From Lichenicola sp964247755 (GTDB lineage Bacteria; Pseudomonadota; Alphaproteobacteria; Acetobacterales; Acetobacteraceae), in the NCBI GenBank assembly GCA_964247755.1, contig CAXTVX010000003.1, positions 62,001 to 126,000 of the forward strand: a DNA stretch of 64,000 nucleotides, written 5' to 3'. The notes under the pieces are model-generated. The model had not been told where the DNA came from. It ran no database searches and saw only the letters and a program-made list of their open reading frames with translations. Every line of letters begins with the position of its first letter. Positions within the stretch are counted from its first letter, which is position 1. Below, piece by piece: positions 25,495-33,803 of the stretch. Position numbers and translations under genes: made by a program.

Positions 25495-26111
25495 CCGTTC
25501 GGGCAGCCGACCGGCCGCAGCGCCGGACCGTCCTGGTGGCACTTGGGGCATCGCTGACGCTGCTGTCGCTGGCCTGGTGCCTCGGCTTAGCCTGGTTCGC
25601 CTATGGCGCGACCAGGGCGGCGCCTCCGGTCCCGCCGTCCGACGGCATCGTCGTGCTCACCGGCGGCGCCGGACGCATCGAGGCGGCGCTGGACCTGCTG
25701 GCGCAGGGTCGGGCCCGGCTGATGCTGATCTCCGGCGTGCCGGAGCACCTGGAGCTGGACGAAGTGGTGCACGCCGCCGGCCGCACCCTGCCGCCGGCGC
25801 TGGCAGGACAGGTCTCGCTCGGCCACAGCGCCACCTCCACGGTCGGCAATGCCCTGGAGACCGCCGCCTGGGCGCGGGCCAACGGGCTGCACTCGCTGAT
25901 CGTGGTCACCGCCGGCTATCACATGCGCCGGGCGCTGGCCGAGATCGGCACCGCGTTGCCGGAGGCGTCGCTGCATCCGGACCCGGTGCAGCCGCCGGCG
26001 CTGTCGCAGCCCCGGCTCGGCACGCTTCGGCTGCTGGCGGCGGAATATGTCAAGTGGCTGGTGGTCGAGCTCGGCCTGACCGGCTCCGCCCACCTGCGCG
26101 AGGTCGCCTGA
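25491..26111 (+). CDS. YdcF/ElyC-family (DUF218) membrane protein
   Basis: A 206-residue protein with one N-terminal membrane helix (~15-35) and a DUF218 domain. Visible family features are DGIVVLTGGAGRIEAALDLL, LISGVPEH, the STVGNALETAAWA block and VVTAGYHMRRAL. Members such as ElyC and SanA affect envelope integrity and peptidoglycan or lipid-carrier metabolism; the biochemical reaction is not settled. The GTG start shares GTGA with the ftsX stop. plsC follows 4 nt later. This order recurs in alphaproteobacteria. Confidence 0.85.
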   Translation: MTVRAADRPQRRTVLVALGASLTLLSLAWCLGLAWFAYGATRAAPPVPPSDGIVVLTGGAGRIEAALDLLAQGRARLMLISGVPEHLELDEVVHAAGRTLPPALAGQVSLGHSATSTVGNALETAAWARANGLHSLIVVTAGYHMRRALAEIGTALPEASLHPDPVQPPALSQPRLGTLRLLAAEYVKWLVVELGLTGSAHLREVA

Positions 26112-26115
26112 CCGC

Positions 26116-26889
26116 ATGACCGCCCTTGCCCTGCTGCGCGCCGCGCTGTTCAACCTGTACTTCCTCCTCCTGACCCTGCTGATGGGGCTGGCGGCGTTCT
26201 GGGTGCGGCTCGTGGCGCCCCGCCATGCGCTCGGCTACGCCAGGGCCTGGGCGCGCTGGACGCTGTCGGGGTTGCGCGTCCTGTGCGGCGTGCGCGTGGA
26301 GGTCAGCGGCCTGCACCACCTCCATGCCGGCGGGCCGGTGCTGATCGCCTCGCAGCACCAGTCGGCGTTCGACACCCTGGTATGGATGAACCTCGTGCCG
26401 CGGCCGGCCTACGTGATGAAGCGCGAGCTGACGCGCATCCCGCTGGTCGGGCCGATGCTGCTGCTCGCCGGCATGATCCCGCTGGAGCGCGAAGGCGGCG
26501 CCCGCGCGCTGCGCCTGCTGATGGGCGAGACCGCGCGCGCCATCGCCGACCAGCGGCAGATCGTCATCTTCCCCGAGGGAACCCGGGTCGGTTCCGGGCA
26601 GGTGGTGCCGCTGCAGCCTGGCATCGCCGCGCTGGCGGCGCAGTCCGGGCTTCCGGTGCTGCCGGTGGCGACCGATTCCGGCCTGTGCTGGTCGCGCAGG
26701 GCCTTCCTCAAGCGGCCCGGCACCATCCACATCGACATCGCCCCACCGATCCCGAGCGGGCTGCGGCGTGGACCGCTGCTGGCCGCGATACGGGCCGGAT
26801 GGGGCGTCGCGGAACGACGCCGGAACGGGGATGAAGCTGTGGATAAGGTTGTGGGAAGCGTCGTCCGCATCGGGGACGATCGCGCCTGA
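26116..26889 (+). CDS. plsC: PlsC, 1-acyl-glycerol-3-phosphate acyltransferase
   Basis: A 257-residue membrane-associated acyltransferase that makes phosphatidic acid from lysophosphatidic acid. The N-terminus is hydrophobic (residues ~5-35). The HX4D catalytic motif is HQSAFD and the glycerol-phosphate binding motif is FPEGTR; MIPLEREGG is also present. It ends the ftsE-ftsX-YdcF-plsC run. The last ~20 residues include VDK encoded by a sequence that is also a perfect DnaA box (26838-26846). Confidence 0.92.
   Translation: MTALALLRAALFNLYFLLLTLLMGLAAFWVRLVAPRHALGYARAWARWTLSGLRVLCGVRVEVSGLHHLHAGGPVLIASQHQSAFDTLVWMNLVPRPAYVMKRELTRIPLVGPMLLLAGMIPLEREGGARALRLLMGETARAIADQRQIVIFPEGTRVGSGQVVPLQPGIAALAAQSGLPVLPVATDSGLCWSRRAFLKRPGTIHIDIAPPIPSGLRRGPLLAAIRAGWGVAERRRNGDEAVDKVVGSVVRIGDDRA
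26838..26846 (-). promoter_or_regulatory. DnaA-box match
   Basis: The plus strand reads TGTGGATAA, which is the exact complement of the consensus DnaA box TTATCCACA. It lies inside the plsC 3' end. A near match, TGTGGACAA, lies at 27095-27103 in the following gap. Two matches 250 bp apart are too few to call an origin. Confidence 0.3.
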
Positions 26890-27191
26890 GTCCGCCGGTC
26901 CGGCAGTCCGCAGGCGGGGCGCCGGACGCTGCGCCGGATCGGCCCGAGGAAATGGCGCAGCGACCGATCGGTAAACTGCGCAGTGCAGCAAACGGGTTTT
27001 CCGATGAAGGTGGTGCACCGATGACCGTCCTGGCGACCGGGTTCCGCCAGGCCCGGCGGTGCCGATCCGGACCGCCGCCGTGACGAACCGCTCCTGTGGA
27101 CAAGTCACGGCCGGTCGTCGTCGGAGTGCGTGAATCCCGCGTGCCGAAGCCTTCATGGTCAACAACTTCGCCAGCGCAGGCGAGGTGATCT
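26890..27191. other. 302-bp gap without a gene
   Basis: No open frame with coding character is seen on either strand. The gap holds a DnaA-box-like TGTGGACAA at 27095-27103 and a short AT-richer stretch near 26990-27010. The promoter of the DUF2125-like gene presumably lies here; no clear -35/-10 pair was found. Confidence 0.6.
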
Positions 27192-28247
27192 ATGAAGGCG
27201 GCGATGCAGCCGCCTGCGCGCCGCCGCCCGGTCCGTCAGTCCCTCCGCCTGCGCGCCGTCGTGGCCGCGGCGATGCTGCTGGCAACCGTGCTGGTCGGGT
27301 GCGACACCCTGCTGTGGTTCAGGCTCGAGCGCGAGCTGGACCATCGGCTGGACCGGTTCATGCGCACCGCGCGCGCCGACGGGTGGCACTTCTCCGCACG
27401 CACCGGCAGCCGCGGCGGCTGGCCACTGGCGGCCACCCTGGTCCTGCGCCAGCCGAGCCTGCGCCGTCCCGCGCCGGACCCGGGCGGTCCGGACGCGTTC
27501 GCCTGGTCCGGCGAGGCAGTGATCCTCAGCCTGTCCCCATGGCGTCCGGCGCGGGCGACGGTGTTGGCGCTCGGCACCCAGAGCCTGTCGGTGGCGCCGA
27601 ACGGCGCCCTGCCGATGCCGCTGCGGTTCTGGGGCGCGCGGGTCGCGCTGCTGCTGCCGGGGAAGGATCACCGGGTGGCGCTGGAGGCCGAGGCGCTGCA
27701 CGTGGCGCTGCCGGGCGCCGGCCCGGACGACGTGGCGGAGGTGGCAGGCCTGTCCGGGCAGCTGCGTTGGACAGTGGACCCGGCCTCGGCGACGCTGTCG
27801 CTGGCACTGCGGGACGTGGCGCTGCCGATCACGCTCGGCCGGGACCGGCGCGTCGTGCAGCGCGCCCGGCTGGAGGCGGACCTCGACGACAGCCGGGCCG
27901 GGCCCGCCACGCGCTGGCTGCAACCCGGTGCCGCGATCCGGCTCGGCGAGGCGAGCCTGGAGTGGGATGGCGATCGCGCCGCGCTGTCCGGGGGGGCGGT
28001 GCTGTCGCCGGACGGTACGGCGTCCGGGACGTTCTGGTTGTCGGTCGACGATGCCGGCCGCCTCCTGTCGAGGCTGCGGGATGCCGGGCTGCTGTCCCCG
28101 GGTGCGGCGATCGCGGCGCAGGCGGTGGCCGGGCTGGTCGGCGACGCGACGCCCGGATCACGCCTGCACCTGCCGCTGCACCTGCAAGGCGGTCTGCTCG
28201 GCCTGGGCGCCATCCCGCTGCTTCGCCTGCCCGCCCTACGGCAATGA
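27192..28247 (+). CDS. DUF2125-like envelope protein
   Basis: A 351-residue protein with a basic N-terminus and a hydrophobic segment (LRAVVAAAMLLATVLVGC, ~20-37), followed by a long beta-rich domain. The block DRFMRTARADGWHF with GSRGGWPLAATLVL is what I recognise from DUF2125 proteins, which are predicted to be periplasmic or membrane-anchored beta structures. Function is unknown. AGGTGATCT lies just before the ATG. It is not obviously in an operon: 302 bp separate it from plsC, and a gene-free 428 bp follow. Confidence 0.72.
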   Translation: MKAAMQPPARRRPVRQSLRLRAVVAAAMLLATVLVGCDTLLWFRLERELDHRLDRFMRTARADGWHFSARTGSRGGWPLAATLVLRQPSLRRPAPDPGGPDAFAWSGEAVILSLSPWRPARATVLALGTQSLSVAPNGALPMPLRFWGARVALLLPGKDHRVALEAEALHVALPGAGPDDVAEVAGLSGQLRWTVDPASATLSLALRDVALPITLGRDRRVVQRARLEADLDDSRAGPATRWLQPGAAIRLGEASLEWDGDRAALSGGAVLSPDGTASGTFWLSVDDAGRLLSRLRDAGLLSPGAAIAAQAVAGLVGDATPGSRLHLPLHLQGGLLGLGAIPLLRLPALRQ

Positions 28248-28675
28248 CGCCGAGGTAGAGGCTTGCCGCGGTTGGTTCGACCGGTGGCCCGGCTCGGCGT
28301 GTTTTGCGGCCTCGCGGTGGCCGTTGGCCGGGCGCTGCCCGCAGCCTGCCGCTGGTGTGGTGCACCGAAGAGCGAGGCGCAGGCCCACGCGCCATCATGC
28401 CCGGGTACTGGCCGTATCGACCCGCGACCCACCGCGGTGGGCGGCCCGTGGACGCCGACGCTGCAGCTTCGTCCTATGCGCCACCGGCACGTCCGGTCGC
28501 ATATCCTCGACGTGGCGCCGCTACGGCTTTTGGCCGCCCTGCCGTTGGCCGGCGCCAGGGCACCGATCCCGTCGTGCCCCGCCGCCTGGCGTGTCCGCAC
28601 TGGGCGTGCCGCCGGGAGACCAGCGGGGGATCATCCCAGGCCGGGATCAGGACGAAGCGGAGCGGGACCTCCTGA
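28248..28675. other. 428-bp region without a recognisable gene
   Basis: Open frames exist on both strands because of the high GC content, but none has a Shine-Dalgarno sequence, a recognisable motif or a normal residue composition. One plus-strand frame contains PGYWPYRPATHR, faintly like the Trp/Tyr-rich repeat of small secreted proteins. It may be a relic of such a gene, but this cannot be supported. Confidence 0.4.
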
Positions 28676-29263
28676 TCATGCCCCGGGGGCCATCCGCGCG
28701 GCCAGCTCGCGGTTCAGCCGGTCGACCTCGCCCTGCAGGCGACGGATCTCGGCCTGCGCCTCGTCCGCGGCAGGCGCCTCGCCGTTGCCGGGGGAGCGGA
28801 CGGACCAGGTCGGCAGCGACCTGGGCGCGGGGGGTGCAGGCCGACCGGCGGGCGGAGCCGACCCCGGTCTCGGCGGGGCTCCCTTCTGCGCCTGCACGGC
28901 GGCGCGGCGTACCGCAAACTGCTCCATCATGTGCTCCAGGTATTCCGGCACCTGGCCCTGCATGCTGTCGCCGTAGAGCCCGATCAGCTGGCGCAGGAAG
29001 GCGGCGGGCAGCATGTTGCGGCCCTTGGTCTCCTCCTCGACGATGATCTGGGTGAGCACGGTGCGGGTGATGTCGTCGCCGGTCTTGGCGTCGAACACCA
29101 CGAAGTCGCGGCCCTGCCGGACCATCACCGCCAGGCTGTCCAGGGTGATGTAGATCGAGCCTTCGGTGTCGTAGAGCCTGCGGTTGGCGTATTTCTTGAT
29201 GACGACAGGCGGGACCGGGCGATCGGTTTCCGGCAATGTGCGCTCCATCCCGCTCATGGACAT
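28676..29263 (-). CDS. phaR: PhaR, polyhydroxyalkanoate synthesis repressor
   Basis: A 195-residue regulator. The N-terminal DNA-binding domain has VIKKYANRRLYDTEGSIYIT and LDSLAVMVRQG (residues ~22-52). The PHB-accumulation regulatory domain follows, with DITRTVLTQIIVEEE (~65-79). A Pro-rich linker and a short coiled coil end the protein. PhaR binds PHB and represses phasin and its own genes. Three in-frame ATGs (29263, 29257, 29248) are close together with no decisive ribosome site; the first was taken. No pha synthesis genes are adjacent. Confidence 0.92.
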   Translation of the reverse strand: MSMSGMERTLPETDRPVPPVVIKKYANRRLYDTEGSIYITLDSLAVMVRQGRDFVVFDAKTGDDITRTVLTQIIVEEETKGRNMLPAAFLRQLIGLYGDSMQGQVPEYLEHMMEQFAVRRAAVQAQKGAPPRPGSAPPAGRPAPPAPRSLPTWSVRSPGNGEAPAADEAQAEIRRLQGEVDRLNRELAARMAPGA

Positions 29264-29428
29264 GGCGCAGGATAGCATGACCACCGGACCGCTGCGCAAA
29301 TAGCCGTCAGGCGTGGCAACCGGGCGCCGTCCGCCCTTGCCCGCGGCGTGTCGCCGTGGCAGCTGTCGGACAGGCCGACGCCGCGCATCGACGTGGCCGC
29401 TTCCCCTCCCCACGACCCCGGAGATCCC

Positions 29429-30487
29429 ATGTTCGCATGCACAGGCTATGCGGCGCAGGCCGCCGACGCGAAGCTGGCCCCGTTCTCGTTCGAGCGGCGC
29501 GACCCGGGGCCGGGCGACATCCAGATCGACATCCTTTATTGCGGCGTCTGCCATTCCGACATCCACACCGCGCGCAGCGAGTGGGGCCCGTCGCTGTATC
29601 CGGTGGCGCCAGGTCACGAGATCGTCGGACGCGTGGCCGCGGTCGGCGGCGAGGTGAGCGGCTTCAAGGTCGGCGACCTGGCTGCGGTCGGCTGCATGGT
29701 CGATTCCTGCCAGACCTGCTCGAGCTGCCGCGAGGGGCTCGAGCAGTACTGCGAGAACGGCTTCACCGGGACCTACAACGCTCCCGACAAGAAGACCCCC
29801 GGCCTGCACACCTTCGGCGGCTACACCAAGGTGATCGTGGTCGACCAGAACTTCGTGTTGCGCGTGCCTGAGTCGCTGGAGCTGGCCGCGGTGGCGCCGC
29901 TGCTCTGCGCCGGCATCACCACCTACTCGCCGCTGCGCCATTGGAAGGTCGGTCCCGGCAGCATCGTCGGCATCGTCGGCCTGGGTGGCCTCGGCCACAT
30001 GGGGCTCAAGCTTGCCCACGCCATGGGCGCTGACGTGACGCTGTTCACCACCTCGCCCGGCAAGGCAGAGGACGCACGCCGCCTCGGCGCCAACCACGTG
30101 GTGCTGTCCAAGGATCCGGAGGCGATGAAGTCGCAGGTGGGCCGCTTCGACTTCATTCTCGACTGCGTGTCGGCGCAGCACGACATCAACGCGTACCTGG
30201 CGCTGCTGAAGCGCGACGGCGCGCTGGTGCAGGTCGGCGCGCCTTCCGATCCGCTGCCGGTGGCGGTGTTCTCGCTGATCCTCGGGCGGCGCAGCTTCGC
30301 CGGCTCGCTGATCGGCGGCATCCCGGAAACGCAGGAGATGCTCGACTTCTGCGCCAAGCACGGCATCGTTTCCGACATCGAGATCATCCCGATGGACCGG
30401 ATCAACGAGGCCTACGACCGGGTGCTCGCCTCGGACGTCAAGTATCGTTTCGTGATCGACATGGCCAGCCTGCCCGAAGCGGCCTGA
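29429..30487 (+). CDS. Zinc-dependent NAD(P) alcohol dehydrogenase (CAD/YahK-like)
   Basis: A 352-residue medium-chain dehydrogenase. The catalytic zinc site is CGVCHSD and PGHE. The structural zinc site is the CQTCSSC run with the later C in QYCENGF. The nucleotide fold shows IVGIVGLGGLGHMGLKLA, and downstream FTTSPGKAEDA suggests NADPH preference. It resembles YahK and cinnamyl-alcohol-type aldehyde reductases that act on many aldehydes. GGAGATCCC precedes the ATG at 29429; a longer in-frame start is unlikely. It diverges from phaR. Confidence 0.92.
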   Translation: MFACTGYAAQAADAKLAPFSFERRDPGPGDIQIDILYCGVCHSDIHTARSEWGPSLYPVAPGHEIVGRVAAVGGEVSGFKVGDLAAVGCMVDSCQTCSSCREGLEQYCENGFTGTYNAPDKKTPGLHTFGGYTKVIVVDQNFVLRVPESLELAAVAPLLCAGITTYSPLRHWKVGPGSIVGIVGLGGLGHMGLKLAHAMGADVTLFTTSPGKAEDARRLGANHVVLSKDPEAMKSQVGRFDFILDCVSAQHDINAYLALLKRDGALVQVGAPSDPLPVAVFSLILGRRSFAGSLIGGIPETQEMLDFCAKHGIVSDIEIIPMDRINEAYDRVLASDVKYRFVIDMASLPEAA

Positions 30488-30499
30488 GCATCCCGTTCG

Positions 30500-30527
30500 G
30501 CGCCCGCCTTCCGTCCGGGGCGGGCGC
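30500..30527. terminator. GC-rich bidirectional hairpin
   Basis: GCGCCCGCC (30500-30508) pairs perfectly with GGCGGGCGC (30519-30527) over a 10-nt loop. It lies between the convergent alcohol dehydrogenase and glutathione S-transferase genes. There is no T-run, so it may stall rather than terminate by itself. Confidence 0.5.
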
Positions 30528-30536
30528 TGGCGCGGC

Positions 30537-31124
30537 TCAGCAGGCGGTGCCGCTCAGGCACACGTGTTCCGAGATCGTGTCGAACCAGCCGGCAAGGTTC
30601 GGCCGCTCCTGGCGCCAGTCCTCATCGGGAAAGCGCAGATCGAGGTAGCTGAGCGCGCAGGCGATGGAGATGGTGCCGACATCGATGTGCTGGCTCGGCT
30701 GCTCCCGCTCCAGCCAGTCCAGGGTGCGGTCGGCCGCCTCCCTGTGCCGCCGCACCAGCGCGTGCTCGGCACCGGCGCCGTTGACCAGCAACTGCCGCCG
30801 TCCGACCGCCGCATCCATCAGCCCGTCTCCCAGCGCCTCCAGCCGGCGGCACAGCCAGCGCTGCGCCCCGGATGACGGGATGATCGGGATCACCTCCGCG
30901 ATGCCGTTCAGGTACTCGCAGATCACCGTGCTGTCGAAGATCGCGAAGCCGTCTGCGGTGATCAGGGTCGGGACCCGGCCGAGCGGGTTGGCATCCACCA
31001 GGACGTCCGGCGCCTGCGTGACGTCGACGTTGATCACCTCGATCCGGTTCTCCAGGCCGAGTGCGAAGGCGCAGGCACGCACCTTGCGGCCGTAGGGGCT
31101 GGCACTGGACGAGAGCAGCTTCAT
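30537..31124 (-). CDS. Glutathione S-transferase family protein
   Basis: A 195-residue GST. The thioredoxin-like N-domain has LLSSSASPYGRKVRACAFAL (catalytic Ser in SPYGRKV), NPLGRVPTLI and the glutathione-binding DSTVICEYL. The helical C-domain contains ISIACALSYLDLRFP. Its ATG overlaps the gloB stop as ATGA, so it is coupled to glyoxalase II. This supports a glutathione-dependent detoxification role. Substrate specificity cannot be deduced. Confidence 0.9.
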   Translation of the reverse strand: MKLLSSSASPYGRKVRACAFALGLENRIEVINVDVTQAPDVLVDANPLGRVPTLITADGFAIFDSTVICEYLNGIAEVIPIIPSSGAQRWLCRRLEALGDGLMDAAVGRRQLLVNGAGAEHALVRRHREAADRTLDWLEREQPSQHIDVGTISIACALSYLDLRFPDEDWRQERPNLAGWFDTISEHVCLSGTAC

Positions 31125-31876
31125 CGGAATGAGTCTTTCCTGGACCTGAATGCGGCGAGGCTGGCGATGTCGGGCGCGAGCAGAAACGGGTTGGCGGCAC
31201 GCTCCTGGTCGAGACGGGTCGGCACCGTCGGAGTTCCCGCCGCGCGCTGCGCCGCCACCTCCTGCGCCCGCTGCCGGAGCGGCGCGTTGTCCGGCAACAC
31301 GGTCAGCGCGAACCGGGCGTTGCTTTCGGTGTATTCGTGGCCGCAGCACACCAGGGTGTCGTCCGGCAGCGCCGCCAGCTTGCGCAGGCTCCCGAACATC
31401 TCGTCCGCGGTGCCTTCCAGCAGCCGTCCGCAGCCGAGGCTGAACAGCGTGTCGCCGCAGAACAGCACCGGGCCTTCGCCGAAGAAGAACGAGATGTGGC
31501 CGCGCGTGTGCCCGGGCGTGTCGATCACGAGGCCGGTCGTGGCGCCGAGGCTGATGCGGTCGCCTTCCTGCAGCGGAAGGTCGAGCGGCGGCAGCCGGTG
31601 CCGGTCCCGCGCCGCCCCGGCGATCGGTGCACCGAACCGCTGCGCCACCTCCAGCGCGCCGGCGACGTGGTCGTCGTGATGGTGCGTCAGCAGCACCAGA
31701 TCGAGCCGGCCGCCTTCCTGCTCCAGCAGGGCGATCACCACTGCCGCATCGGCCGGATCGACCACCGCGACCGCACCGCCAGCCGTCTCGCGCAGCCTCC
31801 AGGCATAATTGTCCGACAGGATCGGGATCGGGCGGACGTCGAGCGCTCCGGGCGTCGGGGACGGGTCTGTCTGCAT
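31121..31876 (-). CDS. gloB: GloB, hydroxyacylglutathione hydrolase (glyoxalase II)
   Basis: A 251-residue metallo-beta-lactamase-fold enzyme that hydrolyses S-lactoylglutathione to lactate and glutathione. The metal-binding motif is THHHDDH, with further ligands in TPGHTRGH, FCGDTLF and CGHEYT. The C-terminal glutathione-binding domain has TRLDQERAANPFL. Length fits (E. coli 251). It is the first of two coupled genes and diverges from a methyltransferase gene, an arrangement also seen in related bacteria. Confidence 0.94.
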   Translation of the reverse strand: MQTDPSPTPGALDVRPIPILSDNYAWRLRETAGGAVAVVDPADAAVVIALLEQEGGRLDLVLLTHHHDDHVAGALEVAQRFGAPIAGAARDRHRLPPLDLPLQEGDRISLGATTGLVIDTPGHTRGHISFFFGEGPVLFCGDTLFSLGCGRLLEGTADEMFGSLRKLAALPDDTLVCCGHEYTESNARFALTVLPDNAPLRQRAQEVAAQRAAGTPTVPTRLDQERAANPFLLAPDIASLAAFRSRKDSFR

Positions 31877-31914
31877 GGTCGGACCTCCTGGCGGCTACGT
31901 GGTATATCCGGTCG

Positions 31915-32664
31915 ATGCTCGACGACGTCCAGGCCGTGGCTGCCTTCTACCGGACCCCGCGTGGCCGGCTGGTCGCCTCGCTGCTGCGCCGCCGGCTGCA
32001 GGCGGCCTGGCCCGACCTGTCCCGGCAGGACCTGCTCGGGCTCGGCTACACCGCGCCATTCCTGTCGCTGTGGCGCGGCTGGTTGCGGCACTGCGTCGAC
32101 GCGGCGCCTAGCGCCGGCCCGGTCCTCCCGGACGCGTCCTGCCTGGTGCAGGACGACGCGCTACCGTTCGCGGACGGCACCTTCGACCGCGTGCTGATGG
32201 TGCACGCGATCGAGAACGCGGCGCACGTCACCCGCACCCTGCGCGCGACGTGGCGCGCGCTGCGCGACGACGGGCGGCTGCTGATCGTGGTGGCCAACCG
32301 CACCGGGCTGTGGGCGCACAGCGAAAGCACCCCGTTCGCCGACGGCGCGCCGTGCTCCACCGGACGGATCGAGCGCCTGCTCGCCCGCAGCCTGTTCCGG
32401 ATCGAGCGGATGGAGGGCGCGCTGTACGGGCCGCCGGCCGATCTCCGCCCGCTGCTCCGTGCCGGTCCGGCGCTGGAAGCCGCCGGCCGGTTCGTCACCC
32501 CGCGCCTGGCCGGGGTGCTGGTGGTCGAGGCGGTCAAGGACCTGTATGCCGCGGTCCCGGTCGAGGTCCGGCCGGCGGTGCGTCGTCGGACCGTGCTGCG
32601 GTTCCGTCCCGCTGCTGCTCAGGCGTTGGTCGTCACCCCGTGCTCGTCGAGCAGGTCGAGATAG
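31915..32664 (+). CDS. SAM-dependent methyltransferase, class I
   Basis: A 249-residue methyltransferase-like protein. Motifs are LLGLGYTAPFL (in place of a classical glycine-rich loop), then LVQDDALPFADGTFDRVLMVHAIENA and RALRDDGRLLIVVANRTGLWA. These fit the Methyltransf_11 type with a degenerate motif I. Homologues beside gloB in alphaproteobacteria have no established substrate. The ATG at 31915 starts MLDDVQAVAAFY. The 3' end overlaps the opposing 143-residue gene by 46 nt. Confidence 0.85.
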   Translation: MLDDVQAVAAFYRTPRGRLVASLLRRRLQAAWPDLSRQDLLGLGYTAPFLSLWRGWLRHCVDAAPSAGPVLPDASCLVQDDALPFADGTFDRVLMVHAIENAAHVTRTLRATWRALRDDGRLLIVVANRTGLWAHSESTPFADGAPCSTGRIERLLARSLFRIERMEGALYGPPADLRPLLRAGPALEAAGRFVTPRLAGVLVVEAVKDLYAAVPVEVRPAVRRRTVLRFRPAAAQALVVTPCSSSRSR

Positions 32665-33050
32665 GGGCCGAGCCGGATCGCGAAGCGCGTCGCCGGCACC
32701 AGCAGCTCGCCGATCAGGGCGGGCGCCGGCAGGTCCTCCTCGGCCTCGACCTCGAACCGGTGGTCGGCCAGCAGCCGCATCCGCCAGCCTGCCGGCAGCG
32801 CGTCGCCGAGCAGGCGCGCAAGCTGCAGCGCGTCCGGACGGCGCTCGGCCGCCAGCGCGCTGCTGGGCACGCGCCCGGCCTGCGCGGTGATGCGGATGCG
32901 GCAGCCGGACCCGGCGTTGCGCACCTGCAGCGCCACCGCCCGGCCGCGCCACCGGAAGCAGAAGCCGCCTGCCCCGCCGTCTCGCAGCGAGATCCGTCCC
33001 AGCTCGTCCACGCTGAACGACCCAAGCGACCGCTCTCCGATCCCGCCCAT
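32619..33050 (-). CDS. Hypothetical protein, conserved-looking
   Basis: A 143-residue soluble protein I cannot assign. It reads as a beta-rich N-half (FSVDELGRISLRDGG, GFCFRWRGRAVALQV) followed by a helical stretch (ALQLARLLGDALPAGW) and an acidic middle (EVEAEEDLP). GGGGGAG lies ~8 nt before the ATG at 33050, which supports this start. Its end overlaps the convergent methyltransferase gene by 46 nt. It diverges from psd. Confidence 0.55.
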   Translation of the reverse strand: MGGIGERSLGSFSVDELGRISLRDGGAGGFCFRWRGRAVALQVRNAGSGCRIRITAQAGRVPSSALAAERRPDALQLARLLGDALPAGWRMRLLADHRFEVEAEEDLPAPALIGELLVPATRFAIRLGPYLDLLDEHGVTTNA

Positions 33051-33122
33051 CAGAACCGCTCCCCCACACCGTTGCGCGGTCAGCTTGACCGCACAGCATG
33101 AAGCCTTCATGAACCGCGACCG

Positions 33123-33803
33123 ATGTCGTCCTTCACCCAATCGCTGAAGCTGGTGCTGGCGCCGCCGCATCCGGCCGGCCGTCCGTTCCTGGTCGGCGGC
33201 GCGGTCGTGGCGGTGATCGCGCTGCTGCTGCCCTATGCCGCTGCGCGTGTGGTCGGCGTGCTGGCGCTGCTGTTCGTGGGGTTCTGCTTCTACTTCTTCC
33301 GCGATCCGGAACGGGTGGTGCCCCTGCTGCCGGGCGCGGTGGTGGCGCCCGCGGACGGCAAGATCGTCTCAGTGACCCAGGTGATCCCGCCGCTGGAGCT
33401 GGGGCTGGGTTCGGAGCCGCGCTGGCGGGTGGCGATCTTCCTGTCGGTGCTGGACGTGCACGTGAACCGCATGCCGGCGGCTGCCGAGGTCACGCGAATC
33501 GCCTACCACAAGGGCCAGTTCGTCAACGCCTGCCTGGACAAGGCGAGCGACAAGAACGAGCGCAACGCCCTGGCCCTACGCCTGGCGGACGGGCGCACCA
33601 TGGCGGTGGTGCAGATTGCCGGCTTCATTGCTCGCCGCATCCTGTGCCAGGCCAAGGAGGGCGCGGTCTTCGCGCTCGGCGAGCGGTTCGGCCTGATCCG
33701 CTTCGGCAGCCGCACCGACCTCTACCTTCCGCTCGGGGTCGAGCCGATCGTGCGCGTCGGCCAATCGACGATCGGCGGCGAGACCGTGCTTGCCCGCCTT
33801 TGA
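33123..33803 (+). CDS. psd: Phosphatidylserine decarboxylase
   Basis: A 226-residue short-type Psd that makes phosphatidylethanolamine from phosphatidylserine. Membrane segments lie near residues 22-60. Catalytic features are VAPADGKI, SVLDVHVNRMP, and the self-cleavage site RFGSRTDLYLP, in which the Ser becomes the pyruvoyl group. This site differs from the LGST of longer enzymes, as usual in alphaproteobacteria. It overlaps pssA by 14 nt, so substrate supply and use are co-expressed. Confidence 0.95.
   Translation: MSSFTQSLKLVLAPPHPAGRPFLVGGAVVAVIALLLPYAAARVVGVLALLFVGFCFYFFRDPERVVPLLPGAVVAPADGKIVSVTQVIPPLELGLGSEPRWRVAIFLSVLDVHVNRMPAAAEVTRIAYHKGQFVNACLDKASDKNERNALALRLADGRTMAVVQIAGFIARRILCQAKEGAVFALGERFGLIRFGSRTDLYLPLGVEPIVRVGQSTIGGETVLARL

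Noticed and set aside
26838..27103. Replication origin
   Set aside because: Only one perfect and one imperfect DnaA box, no clear AT-rich unwinding element, and no dnaA, hemE or parAB nearby.
28248..28675. Small secreted protein with Trp/Tyr-rich motif
   Set aside because: One short motif in a frame without ribosome site, signal peptide or consistent composition is not enough.
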